Below are positions 47,264 to 56,977 of a stretch of 64,000 nt of DNA, piece by piece. Below the pieces are notes generated by a model. That model searched no databases. It was not told the origin of the DNA and worked only from the letters and a program-made list of their open reading frames with translations. Numbering within the stretch: position 1 is the first letter of the stretch; each line of letters starts with the position of its first letter. The stretch is from Symmetrospora coprosmae (taxonomy: Eukaryota; Basidiomycota; Cystobasidiomycetes; Symmetrosporaceae). The DNA lies in contig VUYT01000008.1 in NCBI GenBank assembly GCA_008802785.1, positions 372,001 through 436,000 of the forward strand, written 5' to 3'. Position numbers and translations under genes: made by a program.

Positions 47264-48661
47264 TTACATGGCGTACCCGGCAGACACCTCCATGTTTTGT
47301 CCCTGCCGCCAACAACGAGTGAAACAGAAACGACTCGTCAGCAAACTGCAGGGATGGCGCGGGAGTCAGACTGCAACGCACTGTCACGCTCCTGTTCGTC
47401 AAGAAGCCGACAGCCACCCTCGCAACATCATCGACGGCAGCGATGCGCCCCAGCGCCGAAGCATCCTCAATCTTCTTGTATTGCTCATCCGAGAACCCAG
47501 ACGCCCAGTCTGTCTTCATCAGCCCGGGCGAGACGCAGTTGACTGTGATGTTCTTGTGTGCAAGCGAGGCGGCCAGACAGGTGGAGAGATGGATCGTCGC
47601 TGACTTGGAGACGGCTGGAAGAGGCAGCGGTCGCAGCGAGGACGGCTTGTCAGCCCCAGCGAGACCTCACTTTGATAAGCTCGAAATTCCGAAACTGACA
47701 GTAAGCCTGTATAGACAGGGGCATATCGGCACGCTCAGCCTCTTGCGCGCTGGACTGTACTTATGCAAGAGCAATACACACCATGCTGCTCCCGCCCGGA
47801 CGTAGACCCGCTGTTGAGGCTATGATGACACAGGAGCCATTGTTACGAGCAAGCTCCTCCTCAGCAGCCTGCATGATCCATAGATGCGATTTGACGTTCG
47901 CGGCATAGCAGCGACTGCGGTCGGCAATCGGATGCGTAATGAGCAGGTGAGCTTCGAGTTCATTCCGACTATCAAGTCAAGCAGTCAACCTACTCCCAAG
48001 CATCCTCGTCCAGCGCATCTGGTAATCGCGACACGTCAGCTCTCTGGGCACCTGTAAGGATCGCTGGACAGCTTCTTCGCGCGGGGATGGGCCAGACATC
48101 ACGTACTCAGGTCTTTGAAGTTGGCAAACTTAGTCCAACCGGCATTGGAGACGATGTAGTCGAGTCCGCCCAGCTTCTGAATGGCTTCCTGGAGGGTGGG
48201 GAACGGTGGGTTCGGTCTTCAGCAATGCTCAGGTTTCCGGCCCGTGCAGAGGCGGCTTGGCCAGGCGGAGTGCCAAGATACTCCCTGAGATACGCACCTT
48301 GACTATACCATGCGCGCCTTCTTGCGTAAAGGGCGAGCCCTGTACCAGGACATGGTCCGTACCGGCTAACGATGCGAGCGTCTCTTCTGCCCGGGCGGAG
48401 TTGTTGGCGTAGTTGACGGCGCACCGCGCCCCCGAAGAGGCCAGCAATTTAGCCTATCGGTTGAGACAAGGAGACGAGGTGTGTGTAGAGGAAGCAGTGA
48501 AGGAGGAAAGGAATACGGGGAGTACGGCGAGATTGCGGAGACGGGCGAGATGCAGGGGTGTCAATGTGTGCATGCCTCACTGTCGAGCGGGGGACCAGAC
48601 ACACAATCGCTGCACCCAGTCCTGCAGTCCCTCCCGTTACGAGTGCGCGTTTCCCCTGCAT
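47264..48661 (-). CDS. Short-chain dehydrogenase with a 7-nt microexon
   Basis: Eight exons (48661-48605, 48453-48298, 48188-48107, 48018-47994, 47914-47782, 47706-47700, 47614-47382, 47302-47264) give 243 residues. Motifs are [16 protein letters not shown] (cofactor), [21 protein letters not shown] (catalytic Ser), AYSVSK (catalytic Tyr and Lys), [13 protein letters not shown] and [14 protein letters not shown] at the end. The catalytic Tyr codon lies in exon 6, which is only seven bases (47700-47706), flanked by introns of 75 and 85 nt. The last exon codes 12 residues. The protein resembles 3-oxoacyl-ACP-reductase-type fungal SDRs; substrate unknown. Total length and all phases fit only with this exon set. 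Confidence 0.88.
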
Positions 48662-48945
48662 TGTCAGATGCGTCGTCGGTGGGTCTGTCTGTGCGTCTGC
48701 GGTGCCTCGGAGTCGAATCAGCCGGCTCCATCTCGGATCTTGTCCGAACTTTCGATCAGCGTACGAGAATAGGGGGTCCCTCCCAGAGCAAGGCGTGAGG
48801 GGAGGAGGAGCAGAGCGCGAGTCTCCAGGCGGTGGCAGCGGGCGGGCAGCGGCAGCGAGCAGAGCCTTCCTCCAAATCTGCAGGAGCCCGCTCGCCTCTG
48901 CCCGAACCCCATTGAAACAACCTCACCACCCCTCAAGACAGCAAG

Positions 48946-50303
48946 TATGGCACCTCAGGAGGTCCGTTCATATCTGCTGCGTGCTGCTGGTTATTCCAGT
49001 GCTGTGTTTGCTGATGCTGTCGCTGTTCCTGCTTGCTCGCCCACCCTCGATCAACCTTCATTCGTGCACCTGCTGCACTGTCAACTCGCTGTGCACACCC
49101 CCACGTCGCACGTACGCCTGCGGTCACTGCTGCAATGTGCCTTACACCGGCCTGCTGTGCTTTCCCCGGTCAATCGCCCCGACCTTCTTGCACTGCCTGC
49201 TGCCCAAAACCACGACACGCCCCGTCGCTTCGCCTACGACCCTGGCTGCTTGCACTGCTGCTGCCTCCGGCTGCGGCACTGTAACGCCCACATGGCACAC
49301 ATACCCTTCGCCTGTGCACCTGCGTTTCATCCGACCTCAACAGACCCGCGCTCACGAGCTCGTCAGCTCGAGCAAGTCTGACCTCCAGACAAAGCTCCAG
49401 GAGCTCAAGCAGGAGCTGCTCAACCTCCGCGTGGCAAAGATCACCGGCGGCAACTCTTCCAAGCTGGTCAAGATGTGCGTGCAATGTGACCAGAGGGCAT
49501 GTGGGGCCGTAGCGATGCCGTTGGGTCTGCAGTCGCACATCCGGCCGCGAGGGTTGTAACACCTGCTGGACCCAATCGGCACTGCACGGCCTCTGCCCTA
49601 GTCGGAGCAACATAGCGATGCGTTGCAAAGGCACATGCTGACGCGGGCTGTCGTCTACAGCGCCGGTGTCCGGAGGTCGATCGCCCGTGTCCTCACCGTC
49701 ATCAACTCGAAGCAACGCCAGTCCCTCCGAGAGTTCTACAAGAAAAAGGCCTTCCTCCCCCTCGACCTCCGCCCAAAGAAGACCCGTGCTATCCGAAAGC
49801 GTCTGACCAAGGTGAGCGCTGCTTCGCTACCTTTTCGAAAGCGACGGAGAGAGGGCGGGCACCCCATCAGGCAGCAGGCAGTAGCCATCGGCAAGGGCGA
49901 GGACACTCCATAAACAGCCCGGGGGAGGCAAGCCAGGGAATGCCAGGCGATGTCGAATTACGCCTCGCTAAGCGGCACGTGGCATGCAGGACCTCGTGAT
50001 CGGAGCGTCCACGCTCGATTGCCAGCGCAGCTCCCTCCGCTGGCTGCGCAATTGGCAGGAGGCATCTTTGCTATCGCCCGCTCGATCTCGAGTCGTACTC
50101 ACACCCACTTCGCTGCTGTTGCTGACATGCGCATCTCACTCTACAATAGCACGAGGCCAGCCTTGTGTCTGAGAAGCAGAGGAAGCGCCAGATCCACTTC
50201 CCCAAGCGGGCGTACGCCATCAGTGCGTTTACATTGTGACTGACAGTCTATATGCAAGCTCAATGCTGACATGATGCGTCTGCCTCACTTCGCAGAGGCG
50301 TAA
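48946..50303 (+). CDS. RPL35: 60S ribosomal protein L35 (uL29)
   Basis: Exons 48946-48960, 49344-49474, 49661-49811, 50150-50222 and 50296-50303 give 125 residues. The protein reads [63 protein letters not shown] and [13 protein letters not shown], matching eukaryotic L35 end to end. The last exon is eight bases and supplies only the final Lys/Ala and stop. The first exon (MAPQE) is the least certain part; it rests on the ATG at 48946 and a GTCCGT donor. Introns of 383, 186, 338 and 73 nt are much longer than elsewhere in the window, as often seen in ribosomal-protein genes. The protein sits at the nascent-chain exit of the large subunit. Confidence 0.9.
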
Positions 50304-51073
50304 AACGGCTGAGCCTTTCCAGCCCAGACACCCTACCTACCCTTCTCCTTTTTGAGCGAGCGGACATGTCATCAGTAGCAGCAGCAGGCGCGTGGACTTG
50401 TTTCGACACTTGAAAAAGACGTGCAGCACATGTCCGAGGCTTCGTGGCCGGGCCGCTCCCGTGTCCTTCTTCCTTCCTTGCGTCTTACTCGCGGTGACAT
50501 GCCCAGCTTCAGCGAGCACTCACTCGAAATGCGTCAGGCCTCCGTGGCAAGCAAGGGAGTGAGAGTACGCCTGCAATTCGTAAACACATCCGTCTACTGC
50601 GAGGCCTGCCCTCACGAACAAAGTGACATTGGCAGACAGTCAGGACAACAACATGCGTACTAGTCGACGTCCCTGACAATGGTCTCCTGGCGCTTTCAGG
50701 GACCTTCAACCTGCGCGCCTCTTTTTACGCAGAGCCATCTATCGTTATGTGACGTTGGCGGGAGGACGCGGCCTGAGCGGCTCGAGAGCGTCCGACACGT
50801 CCATAACCGCCCCGCCAGGAGGTACCTTTCTTCGGAGTTGTCCGAGATTTTGAGCTTTCAGAGGAGGCAGCCAGGGTGTGGCGGGCGGCTGATAGGGACA
50901 GACGTCGACTGTCCTCGCCCTGGGCGATATCCCTCCAAGTCGGCCAACTCGATGTCTGTGCCGTATCGTATGTCCCGACCGGCAGATCGGGCGGGTCGAG
51001 ACGGTCCTCCTGCGGAGCACGATTCTGGCTTCCGGCTTCCTGCTTCTCTTCCTATGCTATGCCCCAATGCTGT
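50304..51073. other. Convergent intergenic region
   Basis: These 770 bases lie between the L35 stop (+) and the stop of the small membrane-protein gene (-). A minus-strand frame at 50745-51020 is open for 92 codons, but it has no start codon and no recognisable domain, so I do not call it. Confidence 0.45.
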
Positions 51074-51607
51074 CTAGCTCCTCCGTAAGCTCGCCACGAG
51101 GGTGGCCAGCTTGGCCGACAGTGGCTGGTAGCCTCGCTCGGGTGTGGGTTCTGCTGCTGGCTGGCCTTCCTTTCTGCCTTCCGCCACTGCGTTGGCGGTA
51201 GAAGGGGCATGCGCAGGGCTCGAAGATGTCTGCTCGGCTGGATGTCGTGTCTCCGGTCGCCATTCGATATACTCTCGCTTCTCATGTCGCGCAGCATCGC
51301 GAGGATTGGGCTCCTCAGCCGCGACGGCTGCGCTCCTGATAGATTCCCGGCTATCCGCATCCGCCCTTTGTCCCGTCCCGTTCGGCCGCGCTGGACAGGG
51401 CATGCCAGCTTGGTTACCGGAGAGATACGATACAGAGAAGATGGAGAAGAGGAACGCCGTGAGGAACGAGGCGTTTGCGAGGCGCGTCCGGCTTTGCGGG
51501 TTGAGGCGGAAGTACGAGGCTGCTGTTGATATCGGGCGGCGTGAGACCGCGAGTTGGCGGACTGTCGCGGGTCGAAGTGCACGGGGCGAAGGAGATGAGG
51601 CTAGCAT
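51074..51607 (-). CDS. Small probable mitochondrial membrane protein
   Basis: A single exon codes 177 residues from the ATG at 51607. The N-terminus is Arg/Ser/Ala-rich without acids (RALRPATVRQLAVSRRP), typical of a mitochondrial presequence. One hydrophobic segment (ANASFLTAFLFSIFSVSYL) follows at about 45-63. The rest is polar and probably disordered. No family is recognised. It is divergent from the Phe-tRNA synthetase gene across 367 bases. Confidence 0.6.
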   Translation of the reverse strand: MLASSPSPRALRPATVRQLAVSRRPISTAASYFRLNPQSRTRLANASFLTAFLFSIFSVSYLSGNQAGMPCPARPNGTGQRADADSRESIRSAAVAAEEPNPRDAARHEKREYIEWRPETRHPAEQTSSSPAHAPSTANAVAEGRKEGQPAAEPTPERGYQPLSAKLATLVASLRRS

Positions 51608-51974
51608 CGTATCGTGCTGGTGTGAGGGACAGTCTGCGAGTTCGAGGCTGTCTGGTCAGCTTGTGGCGCTGGACGAGCTCGTTCGGAGCATGAATGGAAG
51701 CCGGCTCACCAGGGCGCCCAGTTTGTACTACGGGATCACAACGATAGGATGCGAAGATGCAGCCTCGGTGTGTACGCGCTTCTCTGCTGATTGGTGCAAT
51801 GGCGATGGTGTGGGCAAGAGCCAGACCCGTGAGCTGTCGTCGTTGCTGCCGTCGCTTGCCCCGTGAATTTGAGATGGAGGGAGGGATGGATGGCGGTTGA
51901 CTCCAATCCACCCAGGACAGCAACGGCGAACAACAGCAGACAGCACAGCATCGCACAGCACACGGATAACCAGG
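51608..51974. promoter_or_regulatory. Divergent promoter region
   Basis: These 367 bases separate the divergent starts of the small membrane protein (-) and Phe-tRNA synthetase alpha (+), so they must hold both promoters and 5' UTRs. No known factor site is recognised. Confidence 0.5.
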
Positions 51975-53764
51975 ATGGCCGCATCCAGCTTGACATCCGA
52001 GCAGCTGCAGCTCACCATCCTCGAGCAGCTAGATGTCGAATCGGGGACCATCACCGACACGCGCGAGCTGCAGCTGCCCAGCGGGAGTGCGGCAGGGAGC
52101 AGCCATGCAGAGCAGATGGCAGTGAAGGCGGCGCTCGACTCGCTCCTCGCAAAGGAGATGGTCGAGTTCACGCAGAAGCAGATTGACAGCTTGGAGCTCA
52201 GCCCGGAAGGCCTGCAGATGGTCGAGCAGGGCTCACATGAGCTCCGCGTGTGGACTGCGCTCAAGGAAGAGCAGGAGACATCGGCAAAGGAGCTGCAGGA
52301 ACAGCTCGGGAAGGAGGTCGCGACGGTCGGGCAGCTCAACGCCTTCAAGGAGAAGTGGATCAAGAAGCAGGGGAACGGGTTCGTCAGGGCCGTGAGTGGG
52401 AGAGGGTCCGAACGCCTGGGGATGTTCGCTTGAACAGCTCCCTCCTCGAGCGGCGCACGCGATACTAACATGCTGTCTGTTACCGGCGTGCGTGCACGAG
52501 CAGATCCTCCAAACACCAACAGACACCGTCAAGGAGCAGCTCATTGCCATCCAGCACATGGGCGAGCTGCCGGACAAGAAGACGGTCGACACGCTCAAGA
52601 AGCGCAAGCTCACCGTCCCCCGCAAGGTCATCTACTACTCGGTCTCAAAAGGACCCAAGTACGCGCGGACAATCAGCAAGGTCGAAGCCGAATTGACGGT
52701 CGAGATGCTGCAGAGCGGAGCATGGAAGGACGCCCAGTTCAAAAAGTACAACTTCAACGCAGAGGGTATCCAGCCAGTGTCTGGCGCGCTCCACCCGCTC
52801 ATGAAGGTCCGGGAAGAGTTCCGAAACATCTTCTTCGAGATGGGCTTCAGAGAGATGCCGACGAACCGATTCGTCGAGAGCTGCTTCTGGAACTTCGACA
52901 CGCTCTTTGTTCCGCAACAACATCCGGCAAGAGACTTGCAAGACACCTTCTTCATCAAGGGTAAGTCCGCTTCGCCTACTTCTGGCGTGGGGTCGAGCGT
53001 ATCTGCCTGCTGACCTGCGTTCGAATTGCCCATCCAGACCCGGCGACGGCGGAAACGCGCAACCGCGAGTACCTCGCGAAAGTGAAGTCTGTGCACGAGG
53101 ACGGCGGCGAGTTTGGATCCATCGGATACCGGTACCCCTGGCGCGAGAGCGAGACGTCCAAGCTTGTCCTGCGCACGCACACGACCGCGACGTCCGCCGC
53201 CATGCTGTACGAGATCGCCAACCAGCCGGGCGGGTTCCGGCCCTGCAAGATGTACAGCATCGACAGGGTCTTCAGAAACGAGACGGTCGATGCGACGCAT
53301 CTTGCAGAGTTCCACCAGGTCGAGGGCGTCGTCGCGGATGAGAACATCACCCTCGGCGATTTGATCGGATTCATGGAGGTCTTCTTCAAGAAGATGGGCC
53401 TGACGAATCTGAAGTTCAAGGTGGGCTGCATCTCCTTTCCTGTGATTGGCGCTGCGTCCTCTAAGGCAACCCATGCTGATGTATGGACCCGCAGCCCGCG
53501 TACAACCCGTACACTGAGCCATCTCTCGAGATCTTTGCGTACCACCCGGGCCTCAAGAAGCTCGTCGAGATTGGCAACAGCGGCATGTTCCGTCCAGAAA
53601 TGCTCGAGCCGATGGGCTTGCCCAAAAACGTCCGCGCTCTTGGCTGGGGTTTGAGTCTCGAGCGACCTACCATGATTCGGTACGGGATTAGCAACATTCG
53701 CGATCTGCTAGGACACAAGGTGCCACTGGAGATGATTGAGCGCAGCTCGGCAGTGAGGTTCTAG
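51975..53764 (+). CDS. FRS2: Cytosolic phenylalanyl-tRNA synthetase alpha subunit
   Basis: Exons 51975-52391, 52504-52960, 53038-53420 and 53495-53764 give 508 residues, the size of eukaryotic FRS alpha. The N-terminal winged-helix tRNA-binding region (about 1-140) is followed by a helical linker and the class II catalytic core. Core segments are [79 protein letters not shown] with [10 protein letters not shown] (motif 2), and [17 protein letters not shown] (motif 3). With the beta subunit it forms an alpha2-beta2 enzyme that charges tRNA-Phe. The acceptor of exon 2 could be three bases earlier (adding one Gln). The frame is otherwise fixed by the motifs. Confidence 0.95.
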
Positions 53765-53964
53765 AGTGGGAGGGCTTCTGGCCTTTAATTGAGGGCGAGG
53801 GCCGGGCAATGTAGTGGCAACTCAACCGCTTTCCGTGACTACATCATCCTGCATACCCTCTCGAGTGCTCCGCAGGCTCGCTCGCCTCGTCTTGCCTGAT
53901 GCGCTCACCACCGCTGCTTCCGGTGGCAAATGGCTACCTAGACCCCCACAACTTGCACCCGCTC

Positions 53965-54135
53965 TCCCCGAGGCGTGCATCTTATCCTTTCTGGCCTTTT
54001 GGCTTAGATCAAGTGTAGTATCTGTTCTTAAAAGTGTAATTACTTTTAGTTTCTCAATGAGAAACCTAATCAATTACCCTATGTTTCACGCCTGCTCTGC
54101 GTCGCAGGCTTGCCTCGTCGCTTAGCAAGATGGCC
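53965..54135 (+). repeat. Left arm of a 171-bp perfect inverted repeat (U2 unit)
   Basis: By eye, this 171-base segment is identical, base for base, to the reverse complement of 56795-56965. It starts 19 bases before the predicted U2 5' end and stops a few bases after the last predicted stem-loop. The bases just outside each arm differ. The two arms enclose about 2.66 kb with a SET-domain gene. Confidence 0.92.
53984..54131 (+). ncRNA. U2 snRNA, left copy
   Basis: The segment begins ATCCTTTCTGGCC and carries the universally conserved U2 core CCTTTTGGCTTAGATCAAG followed by GTGTAGTATCTGTTCTT, which includes the GTAGTA branch-site-pairing element. Downstream are hairpins matching U2 stem-loops IIa (AAAAGT...ACTTTT) and IIb (TTTCTC...GAGAAA), a GCCTGC...GCAGGC hairpin (54090-54109) and a short CTTGC...GCAAG hairpin (54109-54129). 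I do not see a textbook Sm site (RAUUUUUGR); ATGTTTCA at about 54081-54088 is the nearest candidate. U2 snRNA base-pairs with the intron branch site in the spliceosome. Unlike the right copy, no TATA-like box lies 25-35 bases upstream, so this copy may be weakly expressed or silent. End positions are approximate. Confidence 0.85.
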
Positions 54136-54396
54136 TCCGCGCGACACCCTTGATCATTTTCAGGGCGATGAGGGTGCAAGCGAGCTCATGCAAAGGAGCA
54201 TTCTGACGAGCTGGCTGGTCTCGTAATGGGACAGGGCTTCCGTGAGGTGGTCCGTCAGAGTCGGCTGAGGTGGACGCGCCGCGACAGAGAACCAGTGCAA
54301 CGAACGAAAACACAGCCGAGCGTTCCAAGCACTCTTAACACCTACACAGTCGTCATATATTTGCAGACAGTCAAATCGGATCGGGCGGAAATGGCC

Positions 54397-55737
54397 TCAC
54401 ATCCGAGACAGCTCGTGCTGAAGGGCCGCCTGGACCACCGGATCCATGAGCCGGTCAACAACAGGCTTCATCGGCTTGACTGAGCAGTTCTTCCACTCCT
54501 GCACGCGGGAATCGCTCTCGCCGTATGCGGTTCGGCCGTACTCATACGACAGTCGAGCGAAGCGCTTGGCATCTTCAAGCATGCCCAAGTTGTAGGTTAT
54601 CCGGTACGCTGGAGCGGTGAATTCATGTCGCAAGCCATGGAGACCTTCCTCCTCGAGAAGATCCAGCGCCTGCTCGATCTGCGGAATTGCCTGTACATAG
54701 TCAGCCCGCCCATGTCGTAAAGCCCGACTCTGAACGCACGCACCAGATCGATGTTTCTGAACGGCTGGCGTGTCAGGCCGTCTTGCAGGACAGTTTGGAT
54801 TTCGCCGATTCGAAGCCTCCTCGTCTCGCTGATCTTGCCTCCGTTCTCGCATGCTTCGCATCGACAGAGGAACCCATACCTCTCGAATAGATCTGCCCTT
54901 CTTTCTGATCGTGTCGAGTACGGATCGCCATAGCAGATGGTGAGCTCTCCGCCGCCCCGTACGGACGCAACGCAGTAAATCTCGACGCATCCAGCAAGTG
55001 CGTGGACAGGATCCTCGTCGATGACATGCGAAGCTGCCCAATGATAGACTAGATTCGGTCGACATGAATGGTTGATGCGCGCAGCAAGCGAGAAGACTCC
55101 GCCGCTGTCGGTGAGGCCAAGTTGCATGGCGTTGGTCTGACACTTGACGTTAGCGGCTGACCTAGTACGGCGTAGTGCATGAGCCCTCGCACCTCCCAGA
55201 TCCCCTTTGCGGTTGGCTCGTCCTCTGAAGCGTCCTTGTCGTGCAGGCCGAAGAAGGTCGTCTTGCTGGACTGACTTAGTGCCTTAGCGCGAGCAGTATG
55301 CTGGTCATCGTCCTCCTCATCCCATGTCATCGTCATTAATGGCGCTTCCCTCAAGACGAGCTCTCCAGGCCGGATGTCTCGGACTGCGAACATGCCCATG
55401 CCCTTCCCAGGCACAGCGACGATGCGAAACGCAGGCGGAGGGTGGTCAAGGAGCGGTCCATTGGATTCCGACCCGGAGTGCAGCTCCACGCCTTCGTCAA
55501 GAGGTCGGCTCGGATTCTGCTTCAGAATGGTGCGGACATGCTTGGTTGTTATGGCCGGAAAGTCACGCTTGATGTGTTCGGTGATTCGCTTGGCGCCCTG
55601 TTGGAAGAACAGTCGGATTTGCATTCAACTAGGAAACATACGCGTCCGCCTCTCTGGGACCTCCTTACAATGCTGGCATCGGCAGCTCGCATGGCTAGGA
55701 TGCGCTCGGTAGCGGTTGCCAGGTCCGTGTCGTGCAT
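54397..55737 (-). CDS. SET-domain protein (SMYD-like, no MYND finger)
   Basis: Exons 55737-55669, 55597-55193, 55136-54744 and 54690-54397 give 386 residues. The split SET domain begins at VPGKGMGMFAVRDIRPGELVLREAPL (about 75-100). It continues after a helical insert with WETNAMQLGLTDSGGVF, then AARINHSCRPNLVYHW (the NHSC pseudoknot motif) and GGELTICYGDPYSTRSERRADL, ending in the post-SET cysteines FLCRCEAC. A C-terminal helical region of about 130 residues follows. The family methylates lysines on histones or other proteins using S-adenosylmethionine; target unknown. Unlike animal SMYD proteins there is no MYND zinc finger in the SET insert. The introns here are short (71, 56 and 53 nt). 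The gene is enclosed by the inverted U2 pair. Confidence 0.85.
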
Positions 55738-56007
55738 GATGGCAGGTTGACAAATCTGGCGCAAGAGAGGGAAGAGACTTAGTAGAAGACAAGAGAGGCG
55801 TGCTGTGTCCTGCACGGAAGGAGAAAGAGAGGCGCACTGGGTCCTCTTCGGAAGTCATTCTCGGAAGTGTGACACGTTCTGGTCTGCGCGCCGTCCCGAC
55901 CTTCCACGATGCTGGAAGGTGGAGCGTCAAGCCTGCACAAAACGTCAGATCCACGATCGGAACGATCAGAATAGAGTAGCTTGCGCAGGCTTGAGGCCGC
56001 CATCTTC

Positions 56008-56820
56008 TCATGAAGAACGCCTGCGAGACTGGAGCGGTTGCTTCCAGGTCTTGCGTGCCTGCAGATCGTGTCTACTCTGTGCGCGTCCGTCGGCAGGCTG
56101 GACGAGAGCTCCGGAGCAGATCGTACCAGCAGGCAACGATGTCTGGTCTCGTGCGGCAAACACCAGAGCTCTCAGTGCTGCGCCTGTTGGAGTTGCTGTG
56201 GCAGCCGGAGGCGTGGAAGGCATCTGTAGACTAGCCAGGAAAGGCCACGCAGGGACCACTTTGGCCACCGTGTCGACAATTTCGGGCTCATAGAGATCAC
56301 GGGGCGGAGATGTTGCACATACGGTACGCGGTAAGAAGCGGGCGCTTGACGCTCGAGGATTCCAGTCACGCATCCAGACGCTCCCAACGAAGACGTTTTC
56401 GCAGGCGGGCCCGACGACAATTGCAAGTGGCACGTCCCAATCTCCGGGATACGTAACGTAGGCGCTGGCATCATCGAGCACCCATATAGTGTTTTGAAGG
56501 CAGCAGGCAGCAGGCCATACTTGCATGGTCCCGGCGCGAGACGCCTCCGGCCCCATTCCGACGCCTGTGCCTGGTGCCTGTGACTGTGCCTGTGCCTGGC
56601 CCGGCGTTGCGAACCGGACCAGCTGGAATGTGATGTGCCCCACCGGATAGGCGATGCGGGGAGCATTGGCAGCTTCACGTTGCGTGCAGAGATAGATGTA
56701 TAACAGTCTTCGTCCGATGCGAAATTCTTGTCGAGCGGAGCAAAAGAAGATGGTTGGGGAAGCCTTGACAGCCGACGCAGGAGTGTAGTGCGAGGGCCAT
56801 CTTGCTAAGCGACGAGGCAA
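56008..56820 (-). CDS. Low-confidence open frame next to the right U2 copy
   Basis: A minus-strand frame is open for 270 codons but has no ATG at its 5' end, which overlaps the U2 repeat arm; the first useful ATGs are internal (near 56557 and 56526). It contains NTIWVLDDASAYVTYPGDW followed by a VFVGSVWM segment. That loosely recalls the LDDxxxxIxYxGxW opening seen in many basidiomycete secreted or membrane proteins. No signal peptide or full domain is visible and I could not find supporting splice sites. It could be one exon of a real gene or chance. Confidence 0.25.
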   Translation of the reverse strand: MPRRLARWPSHYTPASAVKASPTIFFCSARQEFRIGRRLLYIYLCTQREAANAPRIAYPVGHITFQLVRFATPGQAQAQSQAPGTGVGMGPEASRAGTMQVWPAACCLQNTIWVLDDASAYVTYPGDWDVPLAIVVGPACENVFVGSVWMRDWNPRASSARFLPRTVCATSPPRDLYEPEIVDTVAKVVPAWPFLASLQMPSTPPAATATPTGAALRALVFAARDQTSLPAGTICSGALVQPADGRAQSRHDLQARKTWKQPLQSRRRSS

Positions 56821-56965
56821 GCCTGCGACGCAGAGCAGGCGTGAAACATAGGGTAATTGATTAGGTTTCTCATTGAGAAACTAAAAGTAATTACACTTTT
56901 AAGAACAGATACTACACTTGATCTAAGCCAAAAGGCCAGAAAGGATAAGATGCACGCCTCGGGGA
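56795..56965 (-). repeat. Right arm of the 171-bp perfect inverted repeat
   Basis: This is the reverse complement of 53965-54135 with no difference that I can see. The immediately flanking bases differ on both sides. It contains the second U2 snRNA copy. Confidence 0.92.
56799..56946 (-). ncRNA. U2 snRNA, right copy (TATA-bearing)
   Basis: The minus strand reads the same U2 core as the left copy, including CCTTTTGGCTTAGATCAAG and GTAGTATCTGTTCTT. A TATATAA box lies at 56971-56977, that is 25-31 bases before the predicted 5' end, as expected for an RNA polymerase II snRNA promoter. This makes it the better candidate for the expressed gene. The transcript runs leftward, toward the left copy and the SET gene. 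The 3' end is estimated from the last hairpin. Confidence 0.9.
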
Positions 56966-56970
56966 AACAC

Positions 56971-56977
56971 TTATATA
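56971..56977 (-). promoter_or_regulatory. TATA box of the right U2 copy
   Basis: TATATAA on the minus strand, 25-31 bases upstream of the predicted U2 5' end and just outside the repeat arm. The left copy lacks an equivalent. Confidence 0.65.

Noticed and set aside
50745-51020. 92-codon minus-strand frame ending DALEPLRPRPPANVT
   Set aside because: No ATG, no upstream exon that joins in phase, and no recognised domain.
53822-54073. Minus-strand open frame starting MIRFLIEKLKVITLL
   Set aside because: It is the antisense of the U2 snRNA gene; an identical peptide appears antisense to the other U2 copy, so it is an artefact of the repeat, not a protein family.
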